A stretch of DNA of 64,000 nucleotides from NCBI RefSeq assembly GCF_024305035.1, contig NZ_JAMWZB010000016.1, forward strand, positions 1-64,000, in the 5' to 3' direction. Shown here piece by piece: positions 17,507-25,715 of the stretch (the stretch's first letter is position 1; every line of letters begins with the position of its first letter). This DNA is from Algoriphagus sp. (GTDB taxonomy: Bacteria; Bacteroidota; Bacteroidia; Cytophagales; Cyclobacteriaceae). The notes under the pieces were generated by a model. It had not been told where the DNA came from. It made no database searches and saw only the letters and a program-made list of their open reading frames with translations. A program made the translations under genes and the position numbers.

Positions 17507-18760
17507 TTAGTCTTGTGATGATTTTTCTAATTCTTCCAGTTTTTTCCTAGTTCCTGCATTTTCATCCCGCTTCAAGGCTTCCTTGAAAAATTGGATAGCC
17601 TTTTCCTTTTGTTCGCTTGCTAGGTAGAAATCCCCCAAGGAGTCATACACATTGGCACTTTCAGGATAATTCTTCACATTCATTTCAAAAAACAACTTGC
17701 TTCTAGCTAGATCACCTGCTTGCAGAGCCCAATATCCCAGCGCATTAATCATCGCTTCTTGGGGCTTGACCTCGTAGCCAAATTGCTCCGACATGCGCTG
17801 ATGAATAGACTCAATACTTTTGATCAACTCCTCTGTGGTCTTATTTATGCCGATAAAAGGGTCAGCGGCATCGACCAGTTCTTGCTGCAGATCAGCATAC
17901 CAAGCAAATAGAAACTTCAAACCATCGTAAGTTCCCGGAATCACCATATCGGTATGGCTTCCCTTGGGATAGTTTTTATATAAAACCCGCATATCGGAGC
18001 GCTCGGTGAGAAAATCTCGAATCTGTTCATTAGGAATTCGGAAAGTTGTCAACAAAGAATCAATTTTAGGATTCCCTGTGGCATTGGGGTCCGCTACGGC
18101 AAGCACATAGCCTTTACGGGCCAGTATTCCCTTTTCTGCTGCTTCTTTCAGCTTTTTCCCCATCAAACCCTCATCCCAAGTGGAAGTAGGATCTAAAGAA
18201 ATTGTATTCTGGAATAAATGGGGACGGGTTGCCAAAGCATAACCCGATAAGAGTCCACCCAAAGAATGACCGATAAAGGTTCGGTATGGGCTGGTCGCAT
18301 AGTTGCGGTCCATGTGTGGAATCAGTTCCTTTTCGATAAAGTCCAAAAATGCTTCCCCTCCACCTGATTGAGACACATCAAAACCAGAAGGGTCAATGGG
18401 CACATGCGTGGGAGTCAAATCTCGAGTTCGATTGCTGTTTTTGATCCCCACAATAATAGATGGGGGCATAGCATCAAAACTTAGCTGCTTGATGAGTTGG
18501 GTGGTGATTGCAAATTTGCTTTCTGCATCAAGTAGGTAAACCACCGGGCTGGGAGTTTGCTCCATTTCCAGATTCCGGGTACTCTGGGGTAGGTAAATAA
18601 ACAAATGACGATTTTCTCCGAGGATTTCGGAGTAGAGACTATCTTGATGACCTTGATAGTATAATTGTTCACTGATGTTTTGGGTCCACCCAACATGTGC
18701 CAGGGAAGCATAAAGGAAAAGGGAATAGAAAAATCTCATTGCTTTAAAATTCAGTTTCAC
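17507..18760 (-). CDS. exported esterase (Fes/IroE-like, PF00756) with C-terminal TPR
   Basis: 417 residues; signal peptide ending GWTQ (the ATG at codon 8, MRFFYSLFL, is an alternative start). The esterase-D type alpha/beta hydrolase spans about 35-290: nucleophile motif FIGHSLGGL (Ser166), YLLDAE and a likely catalytic His in GSHTDMV. Residues about 335-410 form one to two TPR units (NVYDSLGDFYLASEQKEKAIQFFKEAL). Unlike its two downstream partners it keeps a full catalytic motif, so it may be the active enzyme of the operon. The family hydrolyses ester bonds, sometimes in siderophores; the substrate here is unknown. A palindrome lies 37 bp upstream. Confidence 0.85.
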   Translation of the reverse strand: MKLNFKAMRFFYSLFLYASLAHVGWTQNISEQLYYQGHQDSLYSEILGENRHLFIYLPQSTRNLEMEQTPSPVVYLLDAESKFAITTQLIKQLSFDAMPPSIIVGIKNSNRTRDLTPTHVPIDPSGFDVSQSGGGEAFLDFIEKELIPHMDRNYATSPYRTFIGHSLGGLLSGYALATRPHLFQNTISLDPTSTWDEGLMGKKLKEAAEKGILARKGYVLAVADPNATGNPKIDSLLTTFRIPNEQIRDFLTERSDMRVLYKNYPKGSHTDMVIPGTYDGLKFLFAWYADLQQELVDAADPFIGINKTTEELIKSIESIHQRMSEQFGYEVKPQEAMINALGYWALQAGDLARSKLFFEMNVKNYPESANVYDSLGDFYLASEQKEKAIQFFKEALKRDENAGTRKKLEELEKSSQD

Positions 18761-18797
18761 AACGAGTTAAAAGTCCGATTAAATTAAAAAGGGATCA

Positions 18798-18815
18798 ATC
18801 CCTGAATTCAGGGAT
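18798..18815. promoter_or_regulatory. palindromic operator candidate, site 4
   Basis: Perfect 18-bp palindrome ATCCCTGAATTCAGGGAT, 37 bp upstream of the esterase start (18760) and therefore in front of the three-gene operon 18760-15499. Confidence 0.7.
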
Positions 18816-18922
18816 ATTGAAATAATTAAGAGGTATTTAAGAGAAAATTAAATGAAAATTAGGTCTCCAAAAGGGAGGTTTTTTGCCTTAAATCAAAGAA
18901 AGGTGAAAGGGAACTAGGTTTA

Positions 18923-20188
18923 TCACTTTTCCCCATTAACCCTTGCCAAGTTCTTTTTAAAAATACCTAAATCGTTGTGTTGACTTTTTTCTCCCAGCAA
19001 GACCGCTTTTTCATAATAGGCAACAGCCTCTTGTGTCTTTCCCAAGGCGACCAATCCGTCACCCATACTGTCATAAACATTCGCTGAATTCGGGTTTCGA
19101 TTCAAATTATAGGTAAATAAAGCCAAAGCATGAGCTGGTTGATCTTTGCGAAGCTGATCGTAGCCGAGCATATTAATCGTTGCCTCTGGAATTTTCCCGG
19201 AAGCAGTGTGCATCTCCAATCCTTCCAGATAGTTGGCGAATCGCTCGGAATCATACCGTTGAGCGGCCTTCACCAATTTCTTAGTCGGATCCCCATAATA
19301 CTTTGATAGAATGGAGGAAGCGATTTTTTCCGGTTCTTGTAGATGTAGGTAATGCGAATAATTGGACAGTAGGACCATTTCTGAATCTTCGCTATTCAAA
19401 ATCTGAGACGTAAATTCAGCTATTCGGTTCTTGTGGAGCAGATTGACCATTTGCAGATAATCAACTGATAGTTTTGGCTCAAAAGGATTTTCCATAAAGA
19501 CTACTTGCTTGCCTCCTGCGAGAATTGCGGATGGAATTTTTGGAAAATCATATAGCTCAGACTTCCTTCTTTCACCTTTTGCAAAATCAAACATGACTTG
19601 AGCTTCCGCCTTTATTCCTTCTGGTGCTTGTTGAAATCTTTTCTTTCGAAGATCAAAATACTCCGTGGCGACTTTCTCCCCATCCCAGCCCTCTTTGTCA
19701 AAAATGGCAACCATTTTTTCAAAGCTGGAAGACTCATCCACCGGATCTAGGTAAACCATCCCTTCTACCTGTTCGGGATAAGATTGGGCAAAATCCTTAA
19801 TCAAAATGCCTCCCCATCCATGTCCTACCAAAATATAAGGGGGCTCTAGGTTCAATTCTGTGAGAAGGTTTTTGAGTTGTCGGGTTCGATTTTCGGGAGT
19901 TGGCAATTCCTCAAAAGAATCAGATTGGCCAATGCCTGCTCGATCATAAGCCAGCACGGGGGTGTTCTTGCCTAAAAGGTCGATCACTTTATTCCAAGTT
20001 TCGGCATTGGAGGCATGATTGCTTTCCAGAATAATCAGGGGTTGCCCTAATTTTCTGTTTTTGTCTCCCATCAATAAATAATGGATGGATTTACCGTCAA
20101 CGAGAATAGACTCTCCTTTTGTTTGTGCTAGGCAAACGTTAGCCGAAAAGAAAATTAAGACAACTATTATTGAAACAACCTTTTTCAT
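18923..20188 (-). CDS. exported alpha/beta-hydrolase-like protein with TPR, nucleophile Ser to Gly
   Basis: 421 residues with a signal peptide (1-21, ending CLAQ). The hydrolase domain (about 30-300) has NHASNAETW, YDRAGIGQSD and the elbow LVGHGWGG, where Gly124 (codon GGA) replaces the serine of the usual GHSWGG. The C-terminal histidine motif is kept (SNYSHYLHLQEPEKI). The last 90 residues carry TPR-like repeats (SANVYDSMGDGLVALGKTQEAVAYYEKA), as in the esterase at 17507. Predicted inactive as an ester hydrolase. Its start codon is joined directly to a copy of the 89-nt leader element (20189-20277). Confidence 0.83.
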   Translation of the reverse strand: MKKVVSIIVVLIFFSANVCLAQTKGESILVDGKSIHYLLMGDKNRKLGQPLIILESNHASNAETWNKVIDLLGKNTPVLAYDRAGIGQSDSFEELPTPENRTRQLKNLLTELNLEPPYILVGHGWGGILIKDFAQSYPEQVEGMVYLDPVDESSSFEKMVAIFDKEGWDGEKVATEYFDLRKKRFQQAPEGIKAEAQVMFDFAKGERRKSELYDFPKIPSAILAGGKQVVFMENPFEPKLSVDYLQMVNLLHKNRIAEFTSQILNSEDSEMVLLSNYSHYLHLQEPEKIASSILSKYYGDPTKKLVKAAQRYDSERFANYLEGLEMHTASGKIPEATINMLGYDQLRKDQPAHALALFTYNLNRNPNSANVYDSMGDGLVALGKTQEAVAYYEKAVLLGEKSQHNDLGIFKKNLARVNGEK

Positions 20189-20277
20189 CTGTTTATAATT
20201 TGTTTCTCAGAGGTCATATGGAATCTCGCAATTCTAATCCTCCCGGTGTGTGACGGGTACGTCGTGCTCGATTTCAT
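20189..20277 (-). repeat. 89-nt start-codon-linked element, copy A
   Basis: On the minus strand it begins ATGAAATCGAGC, holds a CCCG/CGGG hairpin with loop TCACACAC and the block GCGAGATTCCAT, and ends AAATTATAAACAG directly at the ATG of the hydrolase-like gene. It encodes an uninterrupted 30-codon frame (MKSS..., with core SHTG) whose TGA overlaps the gene's ATG in ATGA. Four of the other copies are at least 70 percent alike by eye. Confidence 0.85.
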
Positions 20278-20502
20278 AACAAATTGATTTAAAGCATTCT
20301 ATTTACAAAATATTTTTAAAAAATCTACTAATTTTAACTTCTTTTACTAATGAATAGTAGATCATTTAAGAGTGTAAGTTTGTTTTTCTCTGATTTACCA
20401 TGGATGGCCAAAAACTTATTTGCCGCCTAGGAAGGAACACTTTCACTTAATTAATAGACTGTAAGTTTCCAGTTGTGCTCCAAACACGAACTTCAGGGAT
20501 AT
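20278..20502. other. AT-rich intergenic stretch upstream of copy A
   Basis: 225 bp of mostly AT-rich sequence. It must contain the promoter of the minus-strand gene at 18923 and perhaps the 3' end signal of the permease gene at 20503, but no convincing box, terminator or small gene can be pointed out. Confidence 0.4.
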
Positions 20503-21723
20503 TCAAACCACAAATCCCCAAACCAACATTCCCCCAGCCAACCAAACATAGGCTATGTAGGCCAAATAAGTCAAAATCTTCTCCAGCAAGGCACTTTTGG
20601 GCGCCATTTCCATATGATGCATGACGTCTTTTCCTTTGACAAATCCGAGGTAAACCAAAACACCGGTGATAACCAAGAAGAACAAATTGAAGAAAAAGGT
20701 GTAGTCAATCGCAAAGTGTTCCCGATCTGTGATATCGACTGATTTTGGGTCAGGTAAATAACCCAAAAGATCAAATCCATAGTGAAGCAATAAGGCAGTA
20801 CCGATCAGAGAGGAAAAAAGCAAAAACAGGATAAACAGGGACATCTTCCATCCATAGTAAGTGGCATTGATTCGTAGCACGGGAAAGACCACCAAATCAC
20901 TGAAGATAAAAGCCATCACTCCGGCAAAACTCACTCCTTTACCGAAGAGCAAGGCCGCCAAGGGAATATTTCCCATCGAACCGATAAAGGTCAGAAAAGC
21001 CGCCACGGGTCCGATGACGGTATGCTGCAGCAAGGTCAAAAAGGAAAAAGAATCGATATTTTCTCCGGTGTTGATAAATAACGAATGAAAAAAGGAATCC
21101 GGTACAAAACCCGATATGATCCCCGCAATCGTAAATCCAATGGTCACATCCTTCCAGACCATGTTCCATTCCATCACATATTGCTTACCCACTTTTGCCC
21201 AATTTTCAGAAGATTGTATTCGCTTTTTTAGGGACTGATCCGAGTGATCCTCCTCCTTGGCTTTGCCTAAATTTTTTCGGGCTTGTTCAATCAGTTTTTT
21301 GGGTTTGATTATCCGGATCAAAAACCAAGAAATCAAAATCAGCATCGCTCCTCCAACATATTCTCCCACGACAAATTGCCAGCCCAGAAAGATGGAAATG
21401 ATGATTCCCAATTCGATTACCAAATTGGTCGAAGCCAAAAGAAATGCAATTGCTGCCGAAAAACTAGCTCCTTTCTGGAACAAGGATTTGGTGGTGGCTA
21501 ATGCTGAAAAACTGCAGGAACTGGAAATAAAACCGAAAAAAGTGCCTAAAACCATGCTTTTGCCACCACTATCTCCCATGGTTTGTTGCATGCGCCGCTC
21601 GGTGACAAAAATCTGGATCAGTGAACTCAGTGCATAGCCCAAAATAAAAGCCCAAAGGGCCATCCAAAAAAATCCCAAACTGGTATGGGCCGACTGGGCC
21701 CAGTTTTCCAAAAATTTATCCAT
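20503..21723 (-). CDS. ArsP/YraQ-type permease (UPF0718)
   Basis: 406 residues with about ten membrane segments. It has family hallmarks: an SSSCSFSALA motif in an early helix, and GSMGNIPLAALLFGKGVSFAGVMAFIFSDLVVFPVLR in the second half, with a charged cytoplasmic linker (about residues 140-175) between the two halves. Members include ArsP, which exports methylated or aromatic arsenicals, and permeases of unknown cargo. The Cys in SSCSFSA agrees with thiol or metalloid handling, but the substrate is not proven. It is transcribed leftwards, apart from sulP by 128 bp. Confidence 0.85.
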   Translation of the reverse strand: MDKFLENWAQSAHTSLGFFWMALWAFILGYALSSLIQIFVTERRMQQTMGDSGGKSMVLGTFFGFISSSCSFSALATTKSLFQKGASFSAAIAFLLASTNLVIELGIIISIFLGWQFVVGEYVGGAMLILISWFLIRIIKPKKLIEQARKNLGKAKEEDHSDQSLKKRIQSSENWAKVGKQYVMEWNMVWKDVTIGFTIAGIISGFVPDSFFHSLFINTGENIDSFSFLTLLQHTVIGPVAAFLTFIGSMGNIPLAALLFGKGVSFAGVMAFIFSDLVVFPVLRINATYYGWKMSLFILFLLFSSLIGTALLLHYGFDLLGYLPDPKSVDITDREHFAIDYTFFFNLFFLVITGVLVYLGFVKGKDVMHHMEMAPKSALLEKILTYLAYIAYVWLAGGMLVWGFVV

Positions 21724-21851
21724 AGGTTTGATTTGAAATTCGACTTCCTTTTAAGGTAAAAAAAATCAAAGGACTGTGCAAAAAACCTAAAGAATGGTTA
21801 AGCTTTTCCAGAGTCTCAGACTTTGGAAAAGCATTTCTACCCAAGTCTCAT

Positions 21852-23384
21852 TTATGCAAATTCATCCGTCAGCACCTTATAGGTCGGGTCTTCCATAATA
21901 TTCACATCGATAATCTGATCGGCGCGTGCCAGCAATCGGCGACAATCCGGGCTCAGATGCTTCAGGTGAACTTTTTTACCCACTTTCATATAGCGTTCGG
22001 TAATTTTATTCAAGGCTTCAATTGCCGACATATCCACCACCCGACTTTCTCCAAAGTCAATAATCACCTCTTTGGGGTCATTCAACACATCAAATTTATC
22101 ATTGAAAGCGGCCACTGAACCAAAGAAAAGGGGCCCGTACATTTCATAATGTTTAATGCCGTTTTCATCGATATGCTTGCGGGCACGGATACGTTTGGCA
22201 TTGTCCCAGGCAAAAAACAAGGCTGCCAAAATCACTCCGATCAATACCGCCAAAGCCAAATTATGAAGTACCGCCGTGATGATGGTGACTAAAAACATCA
22301 AGAAAATATCCTTCTTAGGCATCTTGGTAATGGTGCGAATACTCGCCCATTCAAAGGTCCCGATGGCTACCATAATCATCAATCCAGTCAATGCCGCCAT
22401 GGGAACCCGCTCAATCAAACTAGACCCAAAAACAATAAATACCAGCAACATGACCGCTGCCACAATCCCCGAAAGTCTTGCTCTGGCTCCTGAAGAGACA
22501 TTGATCAAACTCTGTCCAATCATGGCGCAACCTCCCATTCCGGAGAAAAAGCCCGAAGCCACATTCGCCAGGCCCTGGGCCACCGCTTCCTTATTACTAC
22601 GACCCCGGGTTTCGGTAATCTCATCAACAATATTTAGGGTCAAAAGCGACTCGATCAAGCCCACACCCGCCATGATCGCCGCATAGGGAAAAATAATCTG
22701 AAGTGATTCGAGGGTTAAAGGAATAGCAGGAATGTGAAATGGAGGAAATCCTCCTTTGATACTGGCAATATCGCCCACAGTTTTGGTGTCAATGCCCAAA
22801 GCGAGTACCAATCCAAACACAACCACAATTGCCGTCAAGGAAGCCGGAACAGCTTTAGTCAACTTGGGCAACCCCCAAATAATCAACATGGTCAAAAGCA
22901 CCAAACCCAACAAAATGTAAAGGGGAGTTCCGGTCAGCCAATTGCCATCGCTGCCTTTAAACTGATTCAATTGAGACATGAAAATGATGATTGCCAATCC
23001 ATTGACAAAACCGAAAATCACCGGATGGGGAACCAATCGGATCAATTTTCCCAGACGAAGTGAACCCGCCAAAATCTGGATAAGTCCTGATAAAACCACC
23101 GCTGCAAACACATATTCTACCCCATGAGTAGCCGCCAAAGTCACAATGACCACGGCAATTGCCCCGGTTGCTCCTGAAATCATCCCGGGCCTTCCACCCA
23201 GAATGGAAGTGACCAAACCCATCACAAAAGCGGCATACAAGCCCGTCAAGGGAGAAAGCCCAGCAATCAGTGCAAAAGCGACAGCCTCAGGGATTAAGGC
23301 CAACGCCACAGTCAGGCCGGAAAGAATTTCGGTTTTGTAATCTACGCGTTGGCTAAAGTCAAATAGATTGAAATACTTTTTCAT
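21852..23384 (-). CDS. SulP-family inorganic anion transporter with STAS domain
   Basis: 510 residues. The membrane part (about 1-400) shows SulP motifs: ALALIPEAVAFALIAGLSPLTGLYAAF at the N-terminus, GATGAIAVVI, and SGFFSGMGGCAMIGQSLINVSSGARARLSG. A STAS domain follows (about 415-510: VIIDFGESRVVDMSAIEAL). Members carry sulfate, bicarbonate or other anions, usually by proton or sodium coupling, across the inner membrane. The substrate cannot be chosen from sequence. A copy of the 89-nt element (23385-23473) precedes the start codon directly, and a promoter with an inverted repeat lies further upstream (23613-23648). Confidence 0.92.
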   Translation of the reverse strand: MKKYFNLFDFSQRVDYKTEILSGLTVALALIPEAVAFALIAGLSPLTGLYAAFVMGLVTSILGGRPGMISGATGAIAVVIVTLAATHGVEYVFAAVVLSGLIQILAGSLRLGKLIRLVPHPVIFGFVNGLAIIIFMSQLNQFKGSDGNWLTGTPLYILLGLVLLTMLIIWGLPKLTKAVPASLTAIVVVFGLVLALGIDTKTVGDIASIKGGFPPFHIPAIPLTLESLQIIFPYAAIMAGVGLIESLLTLNIVDEITETRGRSNKEAVAQGLANVASGFFSGMGGCAMIGQSLINVSSGARARLSGIVAAVMLLVFIVFGSSLIERVPMAALTGLMIMVAIGTFEWASIRTITKMPKKDIFLMFLVTIITAVLHNLALAVLIGVILAALFFAWDNAKRIRARKHIDENGIKHYEMYGPLFFGSVAAFNDKFDVLNDPKEVIIDFGESRVVDMSAIEALNKITERYMKVGKKVHLKHLSPDCRRLLARADQIIDVNIMEDPTYKVLTDEFA

Positions 23385-23473
23385 CTGTTTATAATTTGTT
23401 TTTTAGAGGTCATATGGAATCCCGCAATTTTAATCATCCCGGTGTGTGTCGGGTACGTCATGCTCGATTTCAT
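23385..23473 (-). repeat. 89-nt start-codon-linked element, copy B
   Basis: On the minus strand it begins ATGAAATCGAGCATGACG and ends AAATTATAAACAG at the sulP ATG. Differences from copy A are scattered single bases. The 30-codon upstream frame is intact, and its TGA overlaps the sulP ATG (ATGA). Confidence 0.87.
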
Positions 23474-23840
23474 CAAGATAAAATAGGATTGATTAGGTGG
23501 AAATGAGTAGGTGCAAGAATGCAGACAAAGGGCATTTTTTCCGAAAGAGATTCAGAAAGAAATCAAAAATTAATGTGGCCCGTTTCCTAGCATAAAGAAT
23601 TTCATTGCGCTGCAAAGGTAAGGGAAATATTCTTACCAAAGAATATTTTGCGCTCATGGGAAATGGGGCTTAGGCGGTGAATCCCTGAAAATCAGTTCTA
23701 TTTACACCCGCAATCGATTACAGAGTTGCTAAGAAAAAAGATTTCTGCTCGAATTTAAATTGAATTTTTAGCCCGTAGATCTACGCCGATCAGATTCGCT
23801 AATTCACCGAGTAAGGTTAATTTAGGGTTTCGCTTTCTTT
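23474..23840. other. intergenic region between sulP leader and oxidoreductase
   Basis: About 370 bp. The part from 23613 to 23648 holds a promoter-like box and an inverted repeat on the minus strand (listed separately). A half-site AATCCCTGA near 23681 resembles the 18-bp palindromes but lacks the second half. No gene is seen. Confidence 0.5.
23613..23648 (-). promoter_or_regulatory. putative sulP promoter with inverted-repeat operator
   Basis: On the minus strand TACCTTTG (23613-23620) matches the Bacteroidota -7 box TAnnTTTG, with TTTG 16 bp upstream (23637-23640) as a possible -33 box. A perfect 10-bp inverted repeat (AAATATTCTT at 23625-23634, AAGAATATTT at 23639-23648, 4-nt gap) covers the spacer and the -33 region, where a repressor would block polymerase. 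Assigning it to sulP would give a leader of about 220 nt that includes element B. Confidence 0.5.
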
Positions 23841-24809
23841 TCAAGTGACGACCACAATTTTCCCAGAAGCCTGATTGCTTTCCATCAATTGATGAGCCTC
23901 CACGATATGGGATAGCGGAATAACCCTTGAAATCTGAGGATTTACTATACCTTTCTCTATATTCTGGATAAAATCTTGAAAAGCCTCGGCATCTACGTCA
24001 ATTGATCCACTATGAAAGGTGGTCAAGCCTACCGTACTGGGAATAAAATCCATAGGGGCAAAATCAGAAATAGACCAATTTTCAGATAACATCCCCGTAA
24101 AACAGAGTAAGCCTCCGGACTGAACCGATAGCATGGAATCTCCTAGCGTATTGGTTCCTATTAGCTCCAAGGCCTTTTCCACCCCCTTTGGAAAAAATTC
24201 TCTTACTTTCTCAGCTACAGTTCCCACATCGATTAAGACATGATCTGCTCCATTGGAAAGGAGAACTTCTTGATTTTTGGGATTTCTAGTGGTGGATATC
24301 ACGCGGCATCCTTTGAGTTTTGCCCATTGGGCTGCCATCAATCCAATGGAGGAAGATCCTCCCCGAATGAGCAAAGATTCGTTTTTTTTGATATTTAGGG
24401 CTAATTCAAGTGAGCCAAACACCGTTTGGAACAACTCGGGCAAGGCGCCTAAAACACTCCATTCAAGCCTACTTTGGAACGGAGTCAAAATTGAACGGGG
24501 AAGAACGGCATATTCCTGATAACTTCCATCAAAATCTCTCCCCATACCTCCCATGCAAGCAGCTACTTTTTGACCGAATTTATACTCACCTGAAGGATCT
24601 TCTGCTACCTCCCCGACGCATTCTATTCCCAAGACCCGAGGAAAATTTACATTGGGCGAAACCCCTTTTCTGGTCATGAGTTCAGACCGATTGAGCCCAA
24701 AGGCTCTCACCTTCACCAAAACTTCACCTTTTTGAGGTTTTGGAATAGGTCTTTCCTCCATTTCTAAATTTTGGGCTCCTCCAGGATGATTTAAAACGAT
24801 CGCCTTCAT
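23841..24809 (-). CDS. zinc-type alcohol dehydrogenase-like NADPH:quinone oxidoreductase
   Basis: 322 residues of the medium-chain dehydrogenase/reductase family. A GroES-like N-terminal domain (about 1-120: PKPQKGEVLVKVRAFGLNRSELMTRKG, PRVLGIECVGEV) is followed by a Rossmann fold (about 125-290). The nucleotide loop reads RGGSSSIGLMAAQWAK and a C-terminal HIVEAHQLMESNQASGKIVV block closes the family pattern. The catalytic zinc ligands of true alcohol dehydrogenases are absent, so a quinone- or enone-reductase-like role using NADPH is likely. The substrate is unknown. Confidence 0.88.
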   Translation of the reverse strand: MKAIVLNHPGGAQNLEMEERPIPKPQKGEVLVKVRAFGLNRSELMTRKGVSPNVNFPRVLGIECVGEVAEDPSGEYKFGQKVAACMGGMGRDFDGSYQEYAVLPRSILTPFQSRLEWSVLGALPELFQTVFGSLELALNIKKNESLLIRGGSSSIGLMAAQWAKLKGCRVISTTRNPKNQEVLLSNGADHVLIDVGTVAEKVREFFPKGVEKALELIGTNTLGDSMLSVQSGGLLCFTGMLSENWSISDFAPMDFIPSTVGLTTFHSGSIDVDAEAFQDFIQNIEKGIVNPQISRVIPLSHIVEAHQLMESNQASGKIVVVT

Positions 24810-24817
24810 TTAAATTC

Positions 24818-25131
24818 CTATTGGCTTATTTTCAGCTCTTTGAAAAATCCTTCCGTACCGATATCCACCCAAAGCCCGATTGAACCACTCTGTGTTTTAC
24901 CCAGCATTTCATTGACCAGAAAAGAGGGGTAGGCTTGATCCTGGAGAAAGAGCTTGACCCTTTTTCCAAGTCACGCTCCACCCGCAACACCCCCTCACCA
25001 TTTAATTGATTTACAGTGGCTTTGACATGGGAAAGTTCAAATCCTCTCCCTTCAAAGGTTATCGATTGGGCCTGTCCTCCATAACTAATGGAGAACAAAC
25101 TCAAAAGGGTCAATTTCATCAAATTATTCAT
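24818..25131 (-). pseudogene. remnant of an exported LamG/DUF1080-like protein, internal deletion and frameshift
   Basis: The N-terminal 45 residues (signal peptide, then ITFEGRGFELSHVKATVNQLNGEG and LRVERDLEK) are joined in a different frame to a C-terminal end reading VKLFLQDQAYPSFLVNEM and SGSIGLWVDIGTEGFFKELKISQ (stop at 24818-24820). Both halves recall the start and end of roughly 230-residue exported concanavalin-like proteins common in Bacteroidota; the middle is missing. The join is at GACTTGGAAAAAGGG. The frame that stays open past the join gives a meaningless C-terminus, so the gene is dead. Confidence 0.7.
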
Positions 25132-25161
25132 GCTTGCTTGAGTTATGAAGCATTTAAAAGA

Positions 25162-25686
25162 TTAAAACAACTTCTCTTGCGGAGGAGTCACACCCGCTAG
25201 ACGGAGATAAACTGTCGCTTGACCACGGTGGTGAGTTTGATGTTCAAAGCATTTTTGCAGGGCTTTGGCTCGGCTCATTTCGAATTGTCCGAATAAATTC
25301 ACCTGTTCATCCAACTGATTTTCAGATAAGGTTTTGAGGCTGCTGATCACGAAGTCATATCCAGCCAAAACCAGTCGGGCCACATTTTCTTTGGATTGGT
25401 CGGCGGATTGTTCAGATTCACCCATCTTGATGGGGTTTTCCACTCCTGTGCCTGCCGATGAAAATCCATAATTTGCATCGGTCAGGTGCAGCATTTGCTG
25501 GGCAAAGGAGCGCATCTCCGAAGTAGGTTTGAGATCAAAGCGATCTGCTGGCATGGCTTCCAAATATTCTTGGGTGTAGGCTTTGGCTCGCTCCCAGTCT
25601 TTGACCATTTCTTCTATGGAGTTTTGGGCAAAGGAAAGGCTGACAAAAGCCAAGAAAAAGGCAAGAGTTGCGAAAAGATTTTTCAT
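25162..25686 (-). CDS. exported DinB/YfiT-like protein
   Basis: 174 residues with a signal peptide (1-20, ending SFAQ). The four-helix DinB_2 fold is suggested by the spaced histidines of a metal site: H in MLHLTDANYG (about residue 67) and HQTHHRGQATVYLRLAG (about 150). Cytoplasmic relatives are thiol transferases or metal-dependent enzymes; an exported form is common in this phylum but its reaction is unknown. The gene is in the same direction as its neighbours on both sides, about 30 bp from each. Confidence 0.85.
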   Translation of the reverse strand: MKNLFATLAFFLAFVSLSFAQNSIEEMVKDWERAKAYTQEYLEAMPADRFDLKPTSEMRSFAQQMLHLTDANYGFSSAGTGVENPIKMGESEQSADQSKENVARLVLAGYDFVISSLKTLSENQLDEQVNLFGQFEMSRAKALQKCFEHQTHHRGQATVYLRLAGVTPPQEKLF

Positions 25687-25715
25687 TGAATTTGGTAATT
25701 TGAAGTTGATTTCAC

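Noticed and set aside
23681-23695. Fifth copy of the 18-bp palindrome
   Set aside because: Only a half-site (AATCCCTGA) followed by AAATCAG; similar half-sites also occur inside coding genes at about 46017 and 52950.
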